64,000 nucleotides of DNA from CAZHFW01 sp964531675 (GCA_964531675.1 CAZHFW010000022.1:1-64000), one strand, 5' to 3'; numbered from the stretch's first letter, positions 43,673-52,795 are shown. Notes: generated by a model not told the origin, from the sequence alone. Made by a program: numbers and translations.

Positions 43673-44410
43673 TTACCGACGGCGACGACCAGCGACCAGG
43701 CCGCCGAGGCCGAGGACGGCCATCGCGCCGGGGGCCGGGATGACCACGGTCTTGTTGACCAGGTTCACCGCGCCCGAGGCGGAGGTGTACCAACCCTCGC
43801 CCGCGGAGCCGGGGTTCTGGTAGAAGTCAGAGAAGCCAGAGCCGATCGCGATCGGGTTGGCGCTGACGACGCCCAGACGATTGGCGGTACCCGTCTTGGC
43901 GGTGACCTGCTGCGTGACGACGTTGTAGGTGTCGAGCAGGTTGATGCCCAGGCCCGAGAGACCCGTGAAGGTCACGATCGAGAAGAAACCGGCGTTCAGG
44001 CCAGCGCCGAAGTTGACGTTGCCGTTGAACCCACCCTGGAGGCCGAGGGGGCCGAAGGGCGAGGTGGCCGAGGTGTCGTCGTAGAAACGGATCGCCACAG
44101 TCGCCGTCAGGAGCGAGCCCGCGGAGGAGCCGCTGTTGAACACCGCGAAGCTGAACTCGTCGACCGTGCCCGTGCCGGTCGAGACGAAGTCGTCGCCCCA
44201 GGTGTTCGAAAGGTTCGTGCTGGAGAACGCCAGGAGCGTGCCGCCCGCGCTGTTGTCGAACACGGTCGTGCCAGCCTCGAAGCTGGTCGAGTGGTTCGTC
44301 TGCACGCCGGTGCGGGCGTCGATGTAGATGTGCCCACCGAACTGACCGAACTCAGCCGAAGCAGCCGAAGCCACGCCGGCGACCACAAACATAGCAAGAG
44401 CCTTCTTCAC
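43673..44410 (-). CDS. Secreted protein with short PEP-CTERM-like sorting tail
   Basis: A 245-residue protein starting at GTG 44410 (AGGAGG 5 nt upstream) with signal peptide ending ASAASA. The body is rich in Gly, Ser, Thr and Asn, with DEFSFAVFNSGSSAGSLLTATVAIRFYDD matching the pattern seen in the gene at 42518. The tail reads IPAPGAMAVLGLGGLVAGRRRR. Function unknown; the low charge and absence of cysteine fit a surface or matrix protein. Confidence 0.82.
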   Translation of the reverse strand: MKKALAMFVVAGVASAASAEFGQFGGHIYIDARTGVQTNHSTSFEAGTTVFDNSAGGTLLAFSSTNLSNTWGDDFVSTGTGTVDEFSFAVFNSGSSAGSLLTATVAIRFYDDTSATSPFGPLGLQGGFNGNVNFGAGLNAGFFSIVTFTGLSGLGINLLDTYNVVTQQVTAKTGTANRLGVVSANPIAIGSGFSDFYQNPGSAGEGWYTSASGAVNLVNKTVVIPAPGAMAVLGLGGLVAGRRRR

Positions 44411-44812
44411 GTCTGTCCTCCTATGCCCCAGGGACCCGCGCGCGGTGCGCTTCGTGCGCGTGGCCAGGTCCCCGATGCAAGTGCGGGCTGAGGAGGTGGT
44501 TCTCTCGCAGTTTCCGACCCGATGCACACGCACGAGGTCTCGGCATGTCGGAAAACACGCCGCGGCACAAAACACCGGTCAACCGCGAAATCAAACCCTC
44601 TCTCAGTCCGGTCTGTCTCTCAAGAGCAGGTTTAACCGAACCCTCAGGGGGGGTCAAGCAAGTTTTGCCGTCATTTTCCTTGCCAACATCTGTTTTTGTA
44701 CTTTGTTCGGTACTTTCGGCGTTCTCGGAGCCCGGTTTTGCCAGGGATTCCCCCTTTCGGGAGCCGGCCCAAACAGATTTCGACGGTCCGCGGCGCCCCA
44801 ATCCGAGCCCGC
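44411..44812. other. Upstream region of the sorting-tail gene, partly AT-rich
   Basis: About 400 bp without a gene. On the minus strand TTGACC (44657-44652), 16 bp, TTAAAC (44635-44630) is a possible promoter, implying a long leader of about 210 nt. A second TTGACC occurs near 44580. The stretch 44570-44740 is clearly less GC-rich than its surroundings. No coding frame with family-like sequence was found. Confidence 0.4.
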
Positions 44813-45382
44813 TCAGTCCCCGTGCCGCTGCCGCAGCTTGGCCGAAAGCCGCAGAAGCAGGTGCACCCGCTCAAACTCGTTGAGCCAGTCCTGCAGCGAC
44901 GCCGCAATCTGGTCCGCGGGCAACTCCGCGCCGGGCAACGGGCACGCCGGCCCGAGCTGCGTCGCCGCCGCGTAACGGAACCGCGCGAGCAGCTTGTCAC
45001 CCGCCAGACCCACGAACTCGTGATCCTCATTCAGGAACAGCACCGTGGGCACGCGGTTCCCGCCGCAGATCTTCACCAGGTCTGACAGGTCCCTGTGCTG
45101 ATCCCGGTCCACGAAGCGCACGTGCACCGTCGACGCCGCCTTGGCGAAGTGGTCGAAGAAAGGACACTGCTGCACGCAGTCCCCGCACCACATCCCCGAA
45201 ATCACCAGCACCGGCATGTGCCGCGTGAAACCCCTGAGCAGCTCCGTCTGCGCCGGCGTCAGCTTCACCCGCTCGTGCATCCGCTTCCAGTTGTCCTGCT
45301 GATCAGGACTCCCCGTCTTCACGTACTGGTCATACGCAAGACCCGCCTGGAACTTCGCACGCAGCATCTCCGTGGTCACCAT
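44813..45382 (-). CDS. Thioredoxin-family protein
   Basis: A 189-residue cytoplasmic protein (no signal peptide). VLVISGMWCGDCVQQCPFFDHFA has the redox pair Cys66/Cys69 (CGDC) plus an extra Cys73; the cis-Pro is in GGNRVPTVLFLNED. N- and C-terminal helical extensions of about 50 and 60 residues surround the fold. This type is usually annotated as a thioredoxin family protein; the partner is unknown. TAGCGT (45394-45389, minus strand) sits 6 nt before the ATG and no Shine-Dalgarno is present. Confidence 0.85.
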   Translation of the reverse strand: MVTTEMLRAKFQAGLAYDQYVKTGSPDQQDNWKRMHERVKLTPAQTELLRGFTRHMPVLVISGMWCGDCVQQCPFFDHFAKAASTVHVRFVDRDQHRDLSDLVKICGGNRVPTVLFLNEDHEFVGLAGDKLLARFRYAAATQLGPACPLPGAELPADQIAASLQDWLNEFERVHLLLRLSAKLRQRHGD

Positions 45383-45415
45383 GTTCCAACGCTAGGCCCA
45401 CGTCCGAACCCGCGC

Positions 45416-45823
45416 TCACCCAAGCAAATACAAGAGTGTCCCACCCCCCACCGCGACCACCGCCGCCGACTGCGCCAGACACCCCGAACCCGCCGCCCCA
45501 AGCACCGCCTCCGCGTTGATCACCCGCGGAATCAAGGGCCGGTCCTGCTCCGACGCGTCGTACACCTCAAACACATCCGACTCCCCGAGCTGCTTCTTCA
45601 TCGTCTCCAGCACAATCAGCCCGTCCTGATCCGCCCACATCAACACGAACGGCGGCGGCGTCTCCGCGACGTCCTTGGCCTCCTTCAGACCAAGCTTCCC
45701 CAGGAACCGGATCTGCTTGATGAACGTGATCTTGTTGCGAGGCGTCCGCACCACCACCACCGACCGCAACGACAAGGGCCCGCCCGCCCCGCCGCCCATT
45801 CCCGATCGTTCCGTCGTTTCCAT
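45416..45823 (-). CDS. Membrane-tailed protein with ribosomal L7/L12 C-terminal-like domain
   Basis: A 135-residue protein. Residues about 31-75 read KITFIKQIRFLGKLGLKEAKDVAETPP, matching the helix-turn of the bL12 C-terminal domain (K-x-x-x-I-K-x-[IV]-R-x-x-x-x-LGLKEAKD). This part of bL12 recruits translation GTPases. Unlike bL12, the hinge and N-terminal dimerisation domain are missing and the protein ends in a hydrophobic, small-residue segment (residues 105-135) that could be a membrane anchor. GATTCT lies 7 nt before the ATG and no Shine-Dalgarno is seen. Confidence 0.7.
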   Translation of the reverse strand: METTERSGMGGGAGGPLSLRSVVVVRTPRNKITFIKQIRFLGKLGLKEAKDVAETPPPFVLMWADQDGLIVLETMKKQLGESDVFEVYDASEQDRPLIPRVINAEAVLGAAGSGCLAQSAAVVAVGGGTLLYLLG

Positions 45824-45892
45824 GCCGTTCAGAATCGGCCCAAAGCCCGGGCAGCCTGCGAATTCCGCCCCCCGGGCGTGCCGGCCCAGCGC

Positions 45893-48775
45893 TTAATCTT
45901 CATCCAGCATCCGCCGCAGCTCACGCAGCTCATCGAACGCCTGCATCGGCGAGAGCTGCTCGATCTTCACTTCCGCCAGCCGATCCAGCGCCGGATGCCT
46001 CATGTACTCGGTAAAGAGCGACATCTGGGGCGCGGGCTCAGGCTTGGCCTTGCCCTTCCGCTCCTCGCGCCCCGATTCGACCCGGGCCGCCTCGCCCCGC
46101 ACCGCCCGCAGCTCCGCGCCGGTGTGCTCCACCGCGAGGGACTTGAGCACCTCCCGCGCCCGCTCGATCACACCCGCGGGCAGACCCGCCAACCGCGCGA
46201 CATGGATGCCGTAGGACTGATCGGTCCGCCCCGGACTGATTCGATGCAGGAACACGATCTGGGCCGCCGGATCCCCCGGAGGCCACTCCCGCACCTCGAC
46301 GTGCAGGTTCTGCACCTTGCCCGGATACAGATCCGCAAGCTCCGTCAGCTCGTGATAGTGCGTCGCAAAGAGTGTGCGCGGAGGCGCCGCTGACCGGGCA
46401 CGCGACCGCACACCGGCCGAGCTCGCGTCCGCGCTCTCGGAATCTCTTCCCCCGTCTTCGCTCCATCGCTCGGTCGCTTGCTCGCCCGCTCTGGCCAGAT
46501 ACTCCGCGATCCCCCACGCCAGCGACAGGCCATCGAGCGTGCTCGTGCCGCGTCCGATCTCATCGAGCACGACCAGACTCTTCCCCGTCGCGTGGTGCAG
46601 AATGTTGGCCGTCTCGATCATCTCCACCATGAACGTGGACTGGCCCGAGTGCAGCGCATCGTCGGCGCCGATCCGCGTGAAGATCCGATCCGTCACGCCG
46701 ATCCGCGCCGCCTGCGCGGGAACGAAGCTCCCCGCGTGCGCCAGCAGCACCAGCAGCGCCGTTTGCCTGATGAACGTGCTCTTGCCCGCCATGTTCGGGC
46801 CGGTGATCAGCGCCACCGGCGCCGCCGCCTCGCCCGCGCCGAGCCTCACGTCGTTGGGCACGAAGTTGGTCCCGAGCGTCTGCTCGAGCACCGGGTGCCT
46901 TCCTTGCGTGACCTCGAGCACCGCCTCCGCGCACATCACAGGCCTGACCCACCCGCGCCGGTGGGCCCTCTCGGCAAACCCCAGGAGCACGTCAAGCTCC
47001 GCGACCGCCTGCGCGAACTCCTGGCACTGAGGCAGAAGCTCCCGCGCCTGCACGCAGAACCCGTCGAAGAGCACCCGCTCCCGCTCCACCGCGCGCGACT
47101 CCGCGGTCGTCACCTTCGCCTCAAAGTCCTGAAGCTCGGGCGTCGTGTACCGCTCCGCGTTCTTGAGCGTCTGCTTCCGCGAGAGCTCCGCGGGCGCTCG
47201 CTTGGACTGCGCCGCAGGGAGCTCGATGTAGTACCCGAAGATCTTGTTGAACCCCACCTTGATCCCGGGCAGGTTGTGCCGCTCCGCCAGCTCCTGCTGG
47301 TACTTGGCAAGCCACGACCCCGCGTCACGCTGCAACGTCCGCGCCTCATCCAGCGCCGCGTCCACGCCGTCGCGGATCAAGCCCCCCTCGCGCAAATGCG
47401 GCGGCGGCGCGTCCACGCAAAACCTCAGAATCTCCGCCGCCAAAGGCGCCAGCGCCTCGCGCAACTCTTCCAGCGTCGCCCTGTACCCCGCCAGCGCCGG
47501 CGCATTGCCGATCACCGCGGTCAACGCGTCGATCTGCGTCAGCGACTTGCCCAGCGCCGTCAGATCGCGAGGCGTCGCCCGCGCCAGCGCGATGCGCCCG
47601 CCGATGCGGGCCACGTCCTGCACTTCCGACAGCGCCGCGCCGAGCTGATCGGCGGTCTGCCGCGCCTCCACGAGCATCCCCACCGCGTCGTGCCGCGCCT
47701 CGATCGCCGCCTGCTCGCCCAGAGGCCGCACAAGCCACTCACGCAGCAGCCGCTTGCCCATCGCCGTCCGGCACGAAGATGCTCCTGTCAGGAACACGCC
47801 AAGCAGCGACCCCTCGATCCCACCCGAAGGCGACCCGGGACCCTGCCCTCGGATCGTCCCTTCCACTTCCAGCGCCCGCAGGCTCACCGCATCAACGACG
47901 CAGCCGCGGGCCGGATCCTCGCGCCGCGGCGGCCGCAGATGTGCCAGCGTCGCCCGCGGGATCATCCCCCCCGCCTTGGCGCCTTCGGCCTCTCCCGCAG
48001 CCGTCTGCGTGTCCTTCAGATACGCGATCACCGCCCCCGCGGGCGCGACCAGCGCATCGTCGTCGCGAAGCCCGAAGCCCGCCAGGGTCGCAACCCCGAA
48101 CTGGCCCTTGAGCGCCCGCAACGCCTCATCATGCCGGAAATGCCACGCGGGCCTGGGCGTCCCCGAGAGCCCCAGCGCCTTGAGGACGCGCTCGATCCGC
48201 GCCGGCGTCTTCCCGTCCGCGTTCACCGCGTACAGCACCTCGCGCACGCCGCGCCGCGCCAGCTCATCCACAAGCCCCGCGCCCGAAGCCTGCACCAGCA
48301 CGAACGAACCGGTGGACACCTCCACCACCGCCAGCGCCGCAGGCGAAAGCTCGCCCTCACCCGTGAAACACACCGCCGCCAGCGTGCTCGGCGCATCGTG
48401 CTCAAGAAGCTGCTCATCCACCAGCGTGCCGGGCGTAAGCACCCGCGTCACCGCCCGCGCCACCAGCCCCTTGGCCTTGCTGGCCTCCTCGACCTGCTCG
48501 CACACCGCCACCCGCATCCCCAGAGCGATCATCCGGCGCAGGTACGTCTCGAGCTGATGAAAAGGCACCCCCGCCAGCGGCACGCCGCCCTGCCTCTGCG
48601 TCAGCGTCAGCCCGATCGCCTTCGACACGTTCACCGCGTCGTCGTCGAACATCTCATAGAAGTCCCCGATGCGGAACATCAGCACGCAATCGGGGTACTG
48701 CCGCTTGAAGCGGTAGTACTGCTGCATCGCAGGCGTTTCGCGGGGGTCGGCCATGGGGAGGACAGCGTAGAACAT
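45893..48775 (-). CDS. mutS: DNA mismatch repair protein MutS
   Basis: About 960 residues. The mismatch-binding domain I has FRIGDFYEMFDDDA with the conserved Phe-x-Glu. The core and clamp follow, then the ATPase with Walker A GPNMAGKST (about residue 658), Walker B DEIGRGTSTLDG (about 735) and ATHYHELTEL. An insertion of about 38 polar residues lies between the helix after Walker B and RTLFATHYHE. The start at 48775 is preferred because GGGGGAGG lies about 9 nt upstream; ATG 48754 is an alternative with a more canonical N-terminus but no ribosome-binding site. It recognises mispairs and recruits MutL. Confidence 0.95.
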   Translation of the reverse strand: MFYAVLPMADPRETPAMQQYYRFKRQYPDCVLMFRIGDFYEMFDDDAVNVSKAIGLTLTQRQGGVPLAGVPFHQLETYLRRMIALGMRVAVCEQVEEASKAKGLVARAVTRVLTPGTLVDEQLLEHDAPSTLAAVCFTGEGELSPAALAVVEVSTGSFVLVQASGAGLVDELARRGVREVLYAVNADGKTPARIERVLKALGLSGTPRPAWHFRHDEALRALKGQFGVATLAGFGLRDDDALVAPAGAVIAYLKDTQTAAGEAEGAKAGGMIPRATLAHLRPPRREDPARGCVVDAVSLRALEVEGTIRGQGPGSPSGGIEGSLLGVFLTGASSCRTAMGKRLLREWLVRPLGEQAAIEARHDAVGMLVEARQTADQLGAALSEVQDVARIGGRIALARATPRDLTALGKSLTQIDALTAVIGNAPALAGYRATLEELREALAPLAAEILRFCVDAPPPHLREGGLIRDGVDAALDEARTLQRDAGSWLAKYQQELAERHNLPGIKVGFNKIFGYYIELPAAQSKRAPAELSRKQTLKNAERYTTPELQDFEAKVTTAESRAVERERVLFDGFCVQARELLPQCQEFAQAVAELDVLLGFAERAHRRGWVRPVMCAEAVLEVTQGRHPVLEQTLGTNFVPNDVRLGAGEAAAPVALITGPNMAGKSTFIRQTALLVLLAHAGSFVPAQAARIGVTDRIFTRIGADDALHSGQSTFMVEMIETANILHHATGKSLVVLDEIGRGTSTLDGLSLAWGIAEYLARAGEQATERWSEDGGRDSESADASSAGVRSRARSAAPPRTLFATHYHELTELADLYPGKVQNLHVEVREWPPGDPAAQIVFLHRISPGRTDQSYGIHVARLAGLPAGVIERAREVLKSLAVEHTGAELRAVRGEAARVESGREERKGKAKPEPAPQMSLFTEYMRHPALDRLAEVKIEQLSPMQAFDELRELRRMLDED

Positions 48776-48837
48776 CCGCCCGCCCGCCGCCTCCCCCATC
48801 GACACCCGCGAGGCCAGTCCCCCCAAGCCCCCACCCC

Positions 48838-49692
48838 TCAAAACAGCAACCGGAACCCCAGCGTCACCGCCAGCGCTGTCTCCGGCCTGTGGTCCAGGTC
48901 CCGGGCCAGCGGGATCGACACCGACGCCTCCGCCGCCCAGCGCCTTCCTTCATAAAGGATCCCGGGCGAGACGAACATCTCCCAGTCCGCGTTGGTTTCG
49001 TAGCGACCGTTCAGCTCGAGCTGCGCATACCACGCCCCGGGCGTGTCCGCCTCCCACGCCGCGGGCTCGATTCTGTAGAGATACGCCGCATCCGCGCGCA
49101 GCGCGTCCGCGAGCTGATCACCGAACATGAGCGGCTCGGACACCGATCCGGTCGTCAGCAGGTACTGCGCCGATACGCTCACGCCGTGCCGCCCCGAGAT
49201 CGTCGTCATCACCGCGCCGAAGATCGGATCCACCGAGTCGGACGAGAACTGATCAGAGCCCAGCGGCGCCTGCACGCCGCCGAACACCATGACCCGCGTC
49301 GTGTCGATCGGCCCGCGATCGGACTTCCACACCCGGAGCCTCGCCAGAAACGTCGGATCCGCAAATCCCGAGTCGTGGTCGCTCTGTTCCGACGCCGACC
49401 CCGCATGATGCTGGACCGTCTCGAACCGCACCGGCACATCCGCCCGCAGCGAGAAGTTCCCCGTCACGCCGTAGGTGACGCTGGTCTCCCACGTCATCAC
49501 GTTGGCCTCGCGCCGCATGCTCGTCGGATCATCATCGAGGCGTTCGATGCGGAGCTTCTGATTCACCGTCCACGCGCCCACGCCAGGCTGGGTCGCCGCC
49601 GGCGTGTTGGTCGCCTCCTGCCCCGACGCCAGCATCGCGAGCATCCCGCCCAGACCCGTTCCGATCATCGTCCTGCGCAACCTGGTCTTCAT
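48838..49692 (-). CDS. Predicted outer-membrane beta-barrel protein
   Basis: A 284-residue protein with a signal peptide (about residues 1-25) and alternating beta-strand pattern to the end, closing with an aromatic C-terminal residue (LGFRLLF) as outer-membrane barrels do. Segments such as YGVTGNFSLRADVPVRFE and GVQAPLGSDQFSSDSVDPIFGAVMT resemble the phenol-pathway MetA/transporter-like barrels (PF13557 type) found near metal-handling genes. GGAGG is 8 nt before the ATG. It is 108 bp downstream of the HMA lipoprotein gene on the same strand, so co-transcription is likely. Confidence 0.72.
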   Translation of the reverse strand: MKTRLRRTMIGTGLGGMLAMLASGQEATNTPAATQPGVGAWTVNQKLRIERLDDDPTSMRREANVMTWETSVTYGVTGNFSLRADVPVRFETVQHHAGSASEQSDHDSGFADPTFLARLRVWKSDRGPIDTTRVMVFGGVQAPLGSDQFSSDSVDPIFGAVMTTISGRHGVSVSAQYLLTTGSVSEPLMFGDQLADALRADAAYLYRIEPAAWEADTPGAWYAQLELNGRYETNADWEMFVSPGILYEGRRWAAEASVSIPLARDLDHRPETALAVTLGFRLLF

Positions 49693-49800
49693 CGATCGAC
49701 CTCCAATCGCTCCCGCGCAGCGATCCCGCACGGGAGCGTGCTCTTCCTTCAACTCAGCCTTGTTCCTTGGAACCAGCCTTCTTCCTTGAACCTCACCGGC

Positions 49801-50235
49801 TTACTTGGACTCAACCTTCACGAGCGTGAACCCGCTGGAGTCCACCGCCTTCCACAGGTCCTTCCGGCTCGGCTTGGCATCGCCCGTGAGCCCCACGTGC
49901 ACCACACCCTTCTCCAGGTCCACGTGCACGCCCTTCACGCCCTCCACCCGGCTCAGCACCGAGTCGATGTTCGATGAGCACAAGGGGCACGAAAGCCCGT
50001 GCACCCACAACGTCGCCGACGTGCCGGTCAGAGGCTCCGTCGAGGTCGCAAGCTCCGCCGCAGCGCGGGCCTCTTCCGACGTCAACTCTCCCGCCTCGTC
50101 CCGCGTCTTCATCGCGGCTCCCCCACCCGAGCCCCCGCCGGACGACGCACAACCCGCCAGAACGACGCTCCCGATCAAGAGCGACAAGCCCCAAACCAAC
50201 ACGCCAGCGAACAGCCCAGAAATCTCGCGCTTCAT
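49801..50235 (-). CDS. Lipoprotein with heavy-metal-associated (HMA) domain
   Basis: A 144-residue lipoprotein: hydrophobic signal with lipobox LAGC (Cys29), then a Gly/Ser and acidic linker, then an HMA ferredoxin-like domain from about residue 73. The metal site is GLSCPLCSSNI (Cys83 and Cys86), as in MerP/CopZ (G-M-T-C-x-x-C) with Ser for Thr. It should bind Cu(I), Hg(II) or a similar soft metal in the periplasm. GGGAG precedes the ATG at 50235. Neighbours are a barrel protein and a Cys-rich membrane peptide. Confidence 0.83.
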   Translation of the reverse strand: MKREISGLFAGVLVWGLSLLIGSVVLAGCASSGGGSGGGAAMKTRDEAGELTSEEARAAAELATSTEPLTGTSATLWVHGLSCPLCSSNIDSVLSRVEGVKGVHVDLEKGVVHVGLTGDAKPSRKDLWKAVDSSGFTLVKVESK

Positions 50236-50416
50236 GGTGAAACTCCCGGTCCGCGCACCCGCCCGCAGCCCATGCCGCGACGTTCGCGCGCAGACCATCC
50301 CCCGGCCGCGCCGGGTTCCTGTGATTGAAATGTGCCTGGATTTGATGTGAGCTTGAAACGACCGCCGGAGATCGACCACGCGCTGTGCGCGCAGTCCCGC
50401 CCAGTTCAGGCCTCCG

Positions 50417-50845
50417 CTAGGTCTGTCGCACGCACAGGCGCGCCCGCGTCGGCGTCAACGCGTCGATCGCGCCACGCTCCGCACCATGCCCACCAAAGCG
50501 AGGCGACGCCGCGCCGAACCGCGCCGGCACGCCCGTGGTCTCGGGATTCAACGCCTTGATCTCAAGCTGACCCGACGCCACCCGCGCCGGCTCCGGCGTC
50601 GGCCGCGGCTGCACCGGCGCTTGTCCCATCCCGCACCCGCACGAATCAAACGGCGTGCAGCAAGGGCAGCTCTCGACACTCGCGTCGGCCTCCCCAGCCG
50701 TCTCCGCATCCTCCGCACACGACTCCGCCGCCGACCCCACCACAACGCCCGACAGGCCGCCCAGAACGCCGCGCAGCCCGAGCGACTGCCCGAGCAGCAT
50801 CAGCAGGCTCAGCACCACCATCGGGATGACACGGTCGACTCGCAC
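50417..50845 (-). CDS. Small Cys-rich protein with one membrane segment, possibly metal-related
   Basis: A 142-residue protein with one N-terminal hydrophobic helix (about residues 7-40) followed by an acidic stretch and the cluster SCPCCTPFDSCGCG (residues 59-72; Cys at 60, 62, 63, 69, 71, plus Cys43). The C-terminal half is low-complexity Pro/Ala/Arg. The Cys cluster and location next to the HMA lipoprotein suggest metal binding outside the cytoplasm. The start is GTG 50845, with TAGAGT 6 nt upstream and no Shine-Dalgarno. I do not recognise the family. Confidence 0.6.
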   Translation of the reverse strand: MRVDRVIPMVVLSLLMLLGQSLGLRGVLGGLSGVVVGSAAESCAEDAETAGEADASVESCPCCTPFDSCGCGMGQAPVQPRPTPEPARVASGQLEIKALNPETTGVPARFGAASPRFGGHGAERGAIDALTPTRARLCVRQT

Positions 50846-50925
50846 GGCAGAACTCTATCGCCCAATACCCCCGGGGGGTTCTCAAATTTCGACCTTCGGC
50901 ACACGGGCCCCTTATGAGGGGACCA

Positions 50926-51525
50926 TCAGCCCTCAAACAGGGTCGGCTCGTACCGACCCGTCACCTTGGCTTCATGATCGAGCAGCGCCCGCTTCCACTC
51001 CAATCCAGCACTGAACCCCCACAAACTTCCGTCGGCCGCCACCACCCGATGGCATGGGATCACGATCGGCAATCGGTTGGCCCCGCACGCCGCCGCAGCC
51101 GACCTGGCTCCGTCCGCATCCCCCACGCGCCGCGCCAGCTCGCCATACGAGATCGTCGCGCCCAGCGGAACGCGCACGAGTTCCTCCCACACCCGCTCCT
51201 GGTACGCCGTTCCGCGAATCACCCGCGGCACGTCAAACGCTCGAAGCTCGCCGCGGAAGTACGCACCAAGCTCGCGTTCGAACTGGTCGAGCACGCGATG
51301 CTCCACGTCCATCGCCGCCGCTTCCAGCGCCGCCCAATCGCGCGAAAGCTCCGCGTCCCTCACGCGCCCGAGCCACACGCCAAGCAATCCATCATCGCAC
51401 GCGATCGCGACCACCTCGCCGCCGGGCGTGCGGATGCTCCGCTTCACGCAGTGTTCAGGAACGCCGTCCATGCACGCGCCGCTGCGCGTGTTGGACCGCT
51501 CCGCCTTTGGCGCTCCGCGCTCCAA
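50926..51525 (-). CDS. ogt: Methylated-DNA-protein-cysteine methyltransferase (Ogt/AGT)
   Basis: A 199-residue suicide repair enzyme that moves alkyl groups from O6-alkylguanine to its own Cys. The helix-turn-helix wing YQERVWEELVRVPLGATISYGELAR and the active site PIVIPCHRVV (acceptor Cys158) are intact. The N-terminal RNase-H-like domain is present. A TTG at 51525 directly follows GGAGGAA just downstream of the previous gene stop and is therefore preferred; ATG 51471 is the alternative and lacks a ribosome-binding site. It is co-transcribed with the upstream SGNH hydrolase gene (18 bp gap). Confidence 0.9.
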   Translation of the reverse strand: MERGAPKAERSNTRSGACMDGVPEHCVKRSIRTPGGEVVAIACDDGLLGVWLGRVRDAELSRDWAALEAAAMDVEHRVLDQFERELGAYFRGELRAFDVPRVIRGTAYQERVWEELVRVPLGATISYGELARRVGDADGARSAAAACGANRLPIVIPCHRVVAADGSLWGFSAGLEWKRALLDHEAKVTGRYEPTLFEG

Positions 51526-51543
51526 GGCCCTGTTCCTCCGGGA

Positions 51544-52365
51544 TCACTTCTCGCCGAGCAGTTCCTTCACGCGGGGCTCGATCGCCTCGGCCCACTTGGT
51601 GTACCCGTCCGGAGACAGGTGCAGGAAGTCGGGCATGATCGCCTTGGGAAGCGTGCCGTCGGCCGCCAGGAACGACGCGCCGATGTCCATGAAGAAAACA
51701 CGCTTGTGGTCGTCGAGCTTGGCGATCTCCGCGTTCACCGCCGCGAGCTTTTCACGCTGCGGATTGGGCTTTTCGCCGCGCGGGAAGATCGCAAGCAAGA
51801 GCACCTTGGTCTCGGGGAGCCTGGTGTTGAGCTCGTGCACGATCGCCTTCACGCCCTGCGCGATCTCGTCGGCGCTGTTGTCGTTCCCGTTGGAGTTGTT
51901 GGTCCCGATCATCACCACCGCGAGCTTGGGCGCCGCGCCCGCCTTGGGCTTCTCGAGCCCCTCCAGATTCCCGTTCTGCAATCTCCAGAGCACGTGCTGG
52001 GTGCGATCGCCGCCGATGCCCAGGTTCACCGCGTTGCGCGGGCCGTAGTACTTGGCCCACACCGCCTTGCCCTCACCCTCCCAGCCCTGCGTGATCGAGT
52101 CGCCGATGAACAGCATCCCGATGTCGCCCTTCTCCGCGCCCTGCTTCACCCGCGCGTTGAACGACGCGTTGCGATCCATCCACCACTTGTCCTTCTCGCC
52201 GTTCCGCGGCACAGGGACCACCGTGCTCGGCTCGCGCATCTTGGGCGCCATGTCCACCTTCGAAGGCTCGTGGTTCACCACGCCCGCCTGGGCCATCGCC
52301 CCGCCGGTCCACGCCATCGCCACGCCGAGAACGCCCAACAGGGCCCGATTGCGGAAGGTCTTCAT
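51544..52365 (-). CDS. Secreted SGNH hydrolase (PAF-acetylhydrolase-like)
   Basis: A 273-residue protein with signal peptide (residues 1-27). Block I is MLFIGDSITQGW with Ser90, block II NLGIGGDRTQHVLWRL, block III MIGTNNSNG with Asn156, and block V MPDFLHLSPDGY with Asp246 and His249. This arrangement matches the PAF-AH beta/gamma subunit-like subfamily, which deacetylates small esters or sugars. TAGTCT (52378-52373, minus strand) lies 7 nt before the ATG without a Shine-Dalgarno. The ogt gene follows. Confidence 0.87.
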   Translation of the reverse strand: MKTFRNRALLGVLGVAMAWTGGAMAQAGVVNHEPSKVDMAPKMREPSTVVPVPRNGEKDKWWMDRNASFNARVKQGAEKGDIGMLFIGDSITQGWEGEGKAVWAKYYGPRNAVNLGIGGDRTQHVLWRLQNGNLEGLEKPKAGAAPKLAVVMIGTNNSNGNDNSADEIAQGVKAIVHELNTRLPETKVLLLAIFPRGEKPNPQREKLAAVNAEIAKLDDHKRVFFMDIGASFLAADGTLPKAIMPDFLHLSPDGYTKWAEAIEPRVKELLGEK

Positions 52366-52535
52366 GCCGCCCAGACTACCGCCAACCCGCCCGGTCCACC
52401 CCGCTCTGCCCCCACTCCGCCCCCACTCCAGCCCGCCCCGATCCGGGTCGAGCCCCGGATTCCGATCGGGAGTGGAAAACCGCCCCCAACCGGCCGATAC
52501 TTGGGGTCCTTGGCGAGCCCGCAAGGCCCGCCCAA

Positions 52536-52607
52536 GCCACCTTAGCTCAGCGGTAGAGCGATGCTTTCGTAAAGCATAGGTCCGGGGTTCAATCCCCCGA
52601 GGTGGCT
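52536..52607 (+). tRNA. tRNA-Thr (anticodon CGT)
   Basis: A full cloverleaf: acceptor GCCACCT / AGGTGGC, D-arm TAGCTCAGCGGTAGAGC, anticodon stem ATGCT/AGCAT with loop TTCGTAA (anticodon CGT), T-arm CGGGG-TTCAATC-CCCCG, discriminator T. CCA is not encoded. It reads ACG codons. Confidence 0.96.
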
Positions 52608-52702
52608 CTTTGTCCTGCAAGGACTTACAGACAATTGCGGCTCGGGCATCCCTGTTCTTCCGCGCGCCGTCGACCGTCCGCCTTCGGCCGCCCGCAACCA
52701 CC

Positions 52703-52740
52703 AAAAACACCCCGGCCCCGCCGAGTGAAGCGGGGCCGGG
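52703..52740 (-). terminator. Intrinsic terminator of the lamin-tail sorting protein gene
   Basis: An 11-bp stem CCCGGCCCCGC / GCGGGGCCGGG (52711-52740) is followed on the minus strand by GTGTTTTTGG. Confidence 0.85.
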
Positions 52741-52795
52741 CGCCTGGTTTGCATCTGGTTGAGTCCGAAGACTGTCGAGGCCATCGCAGCTTCGC

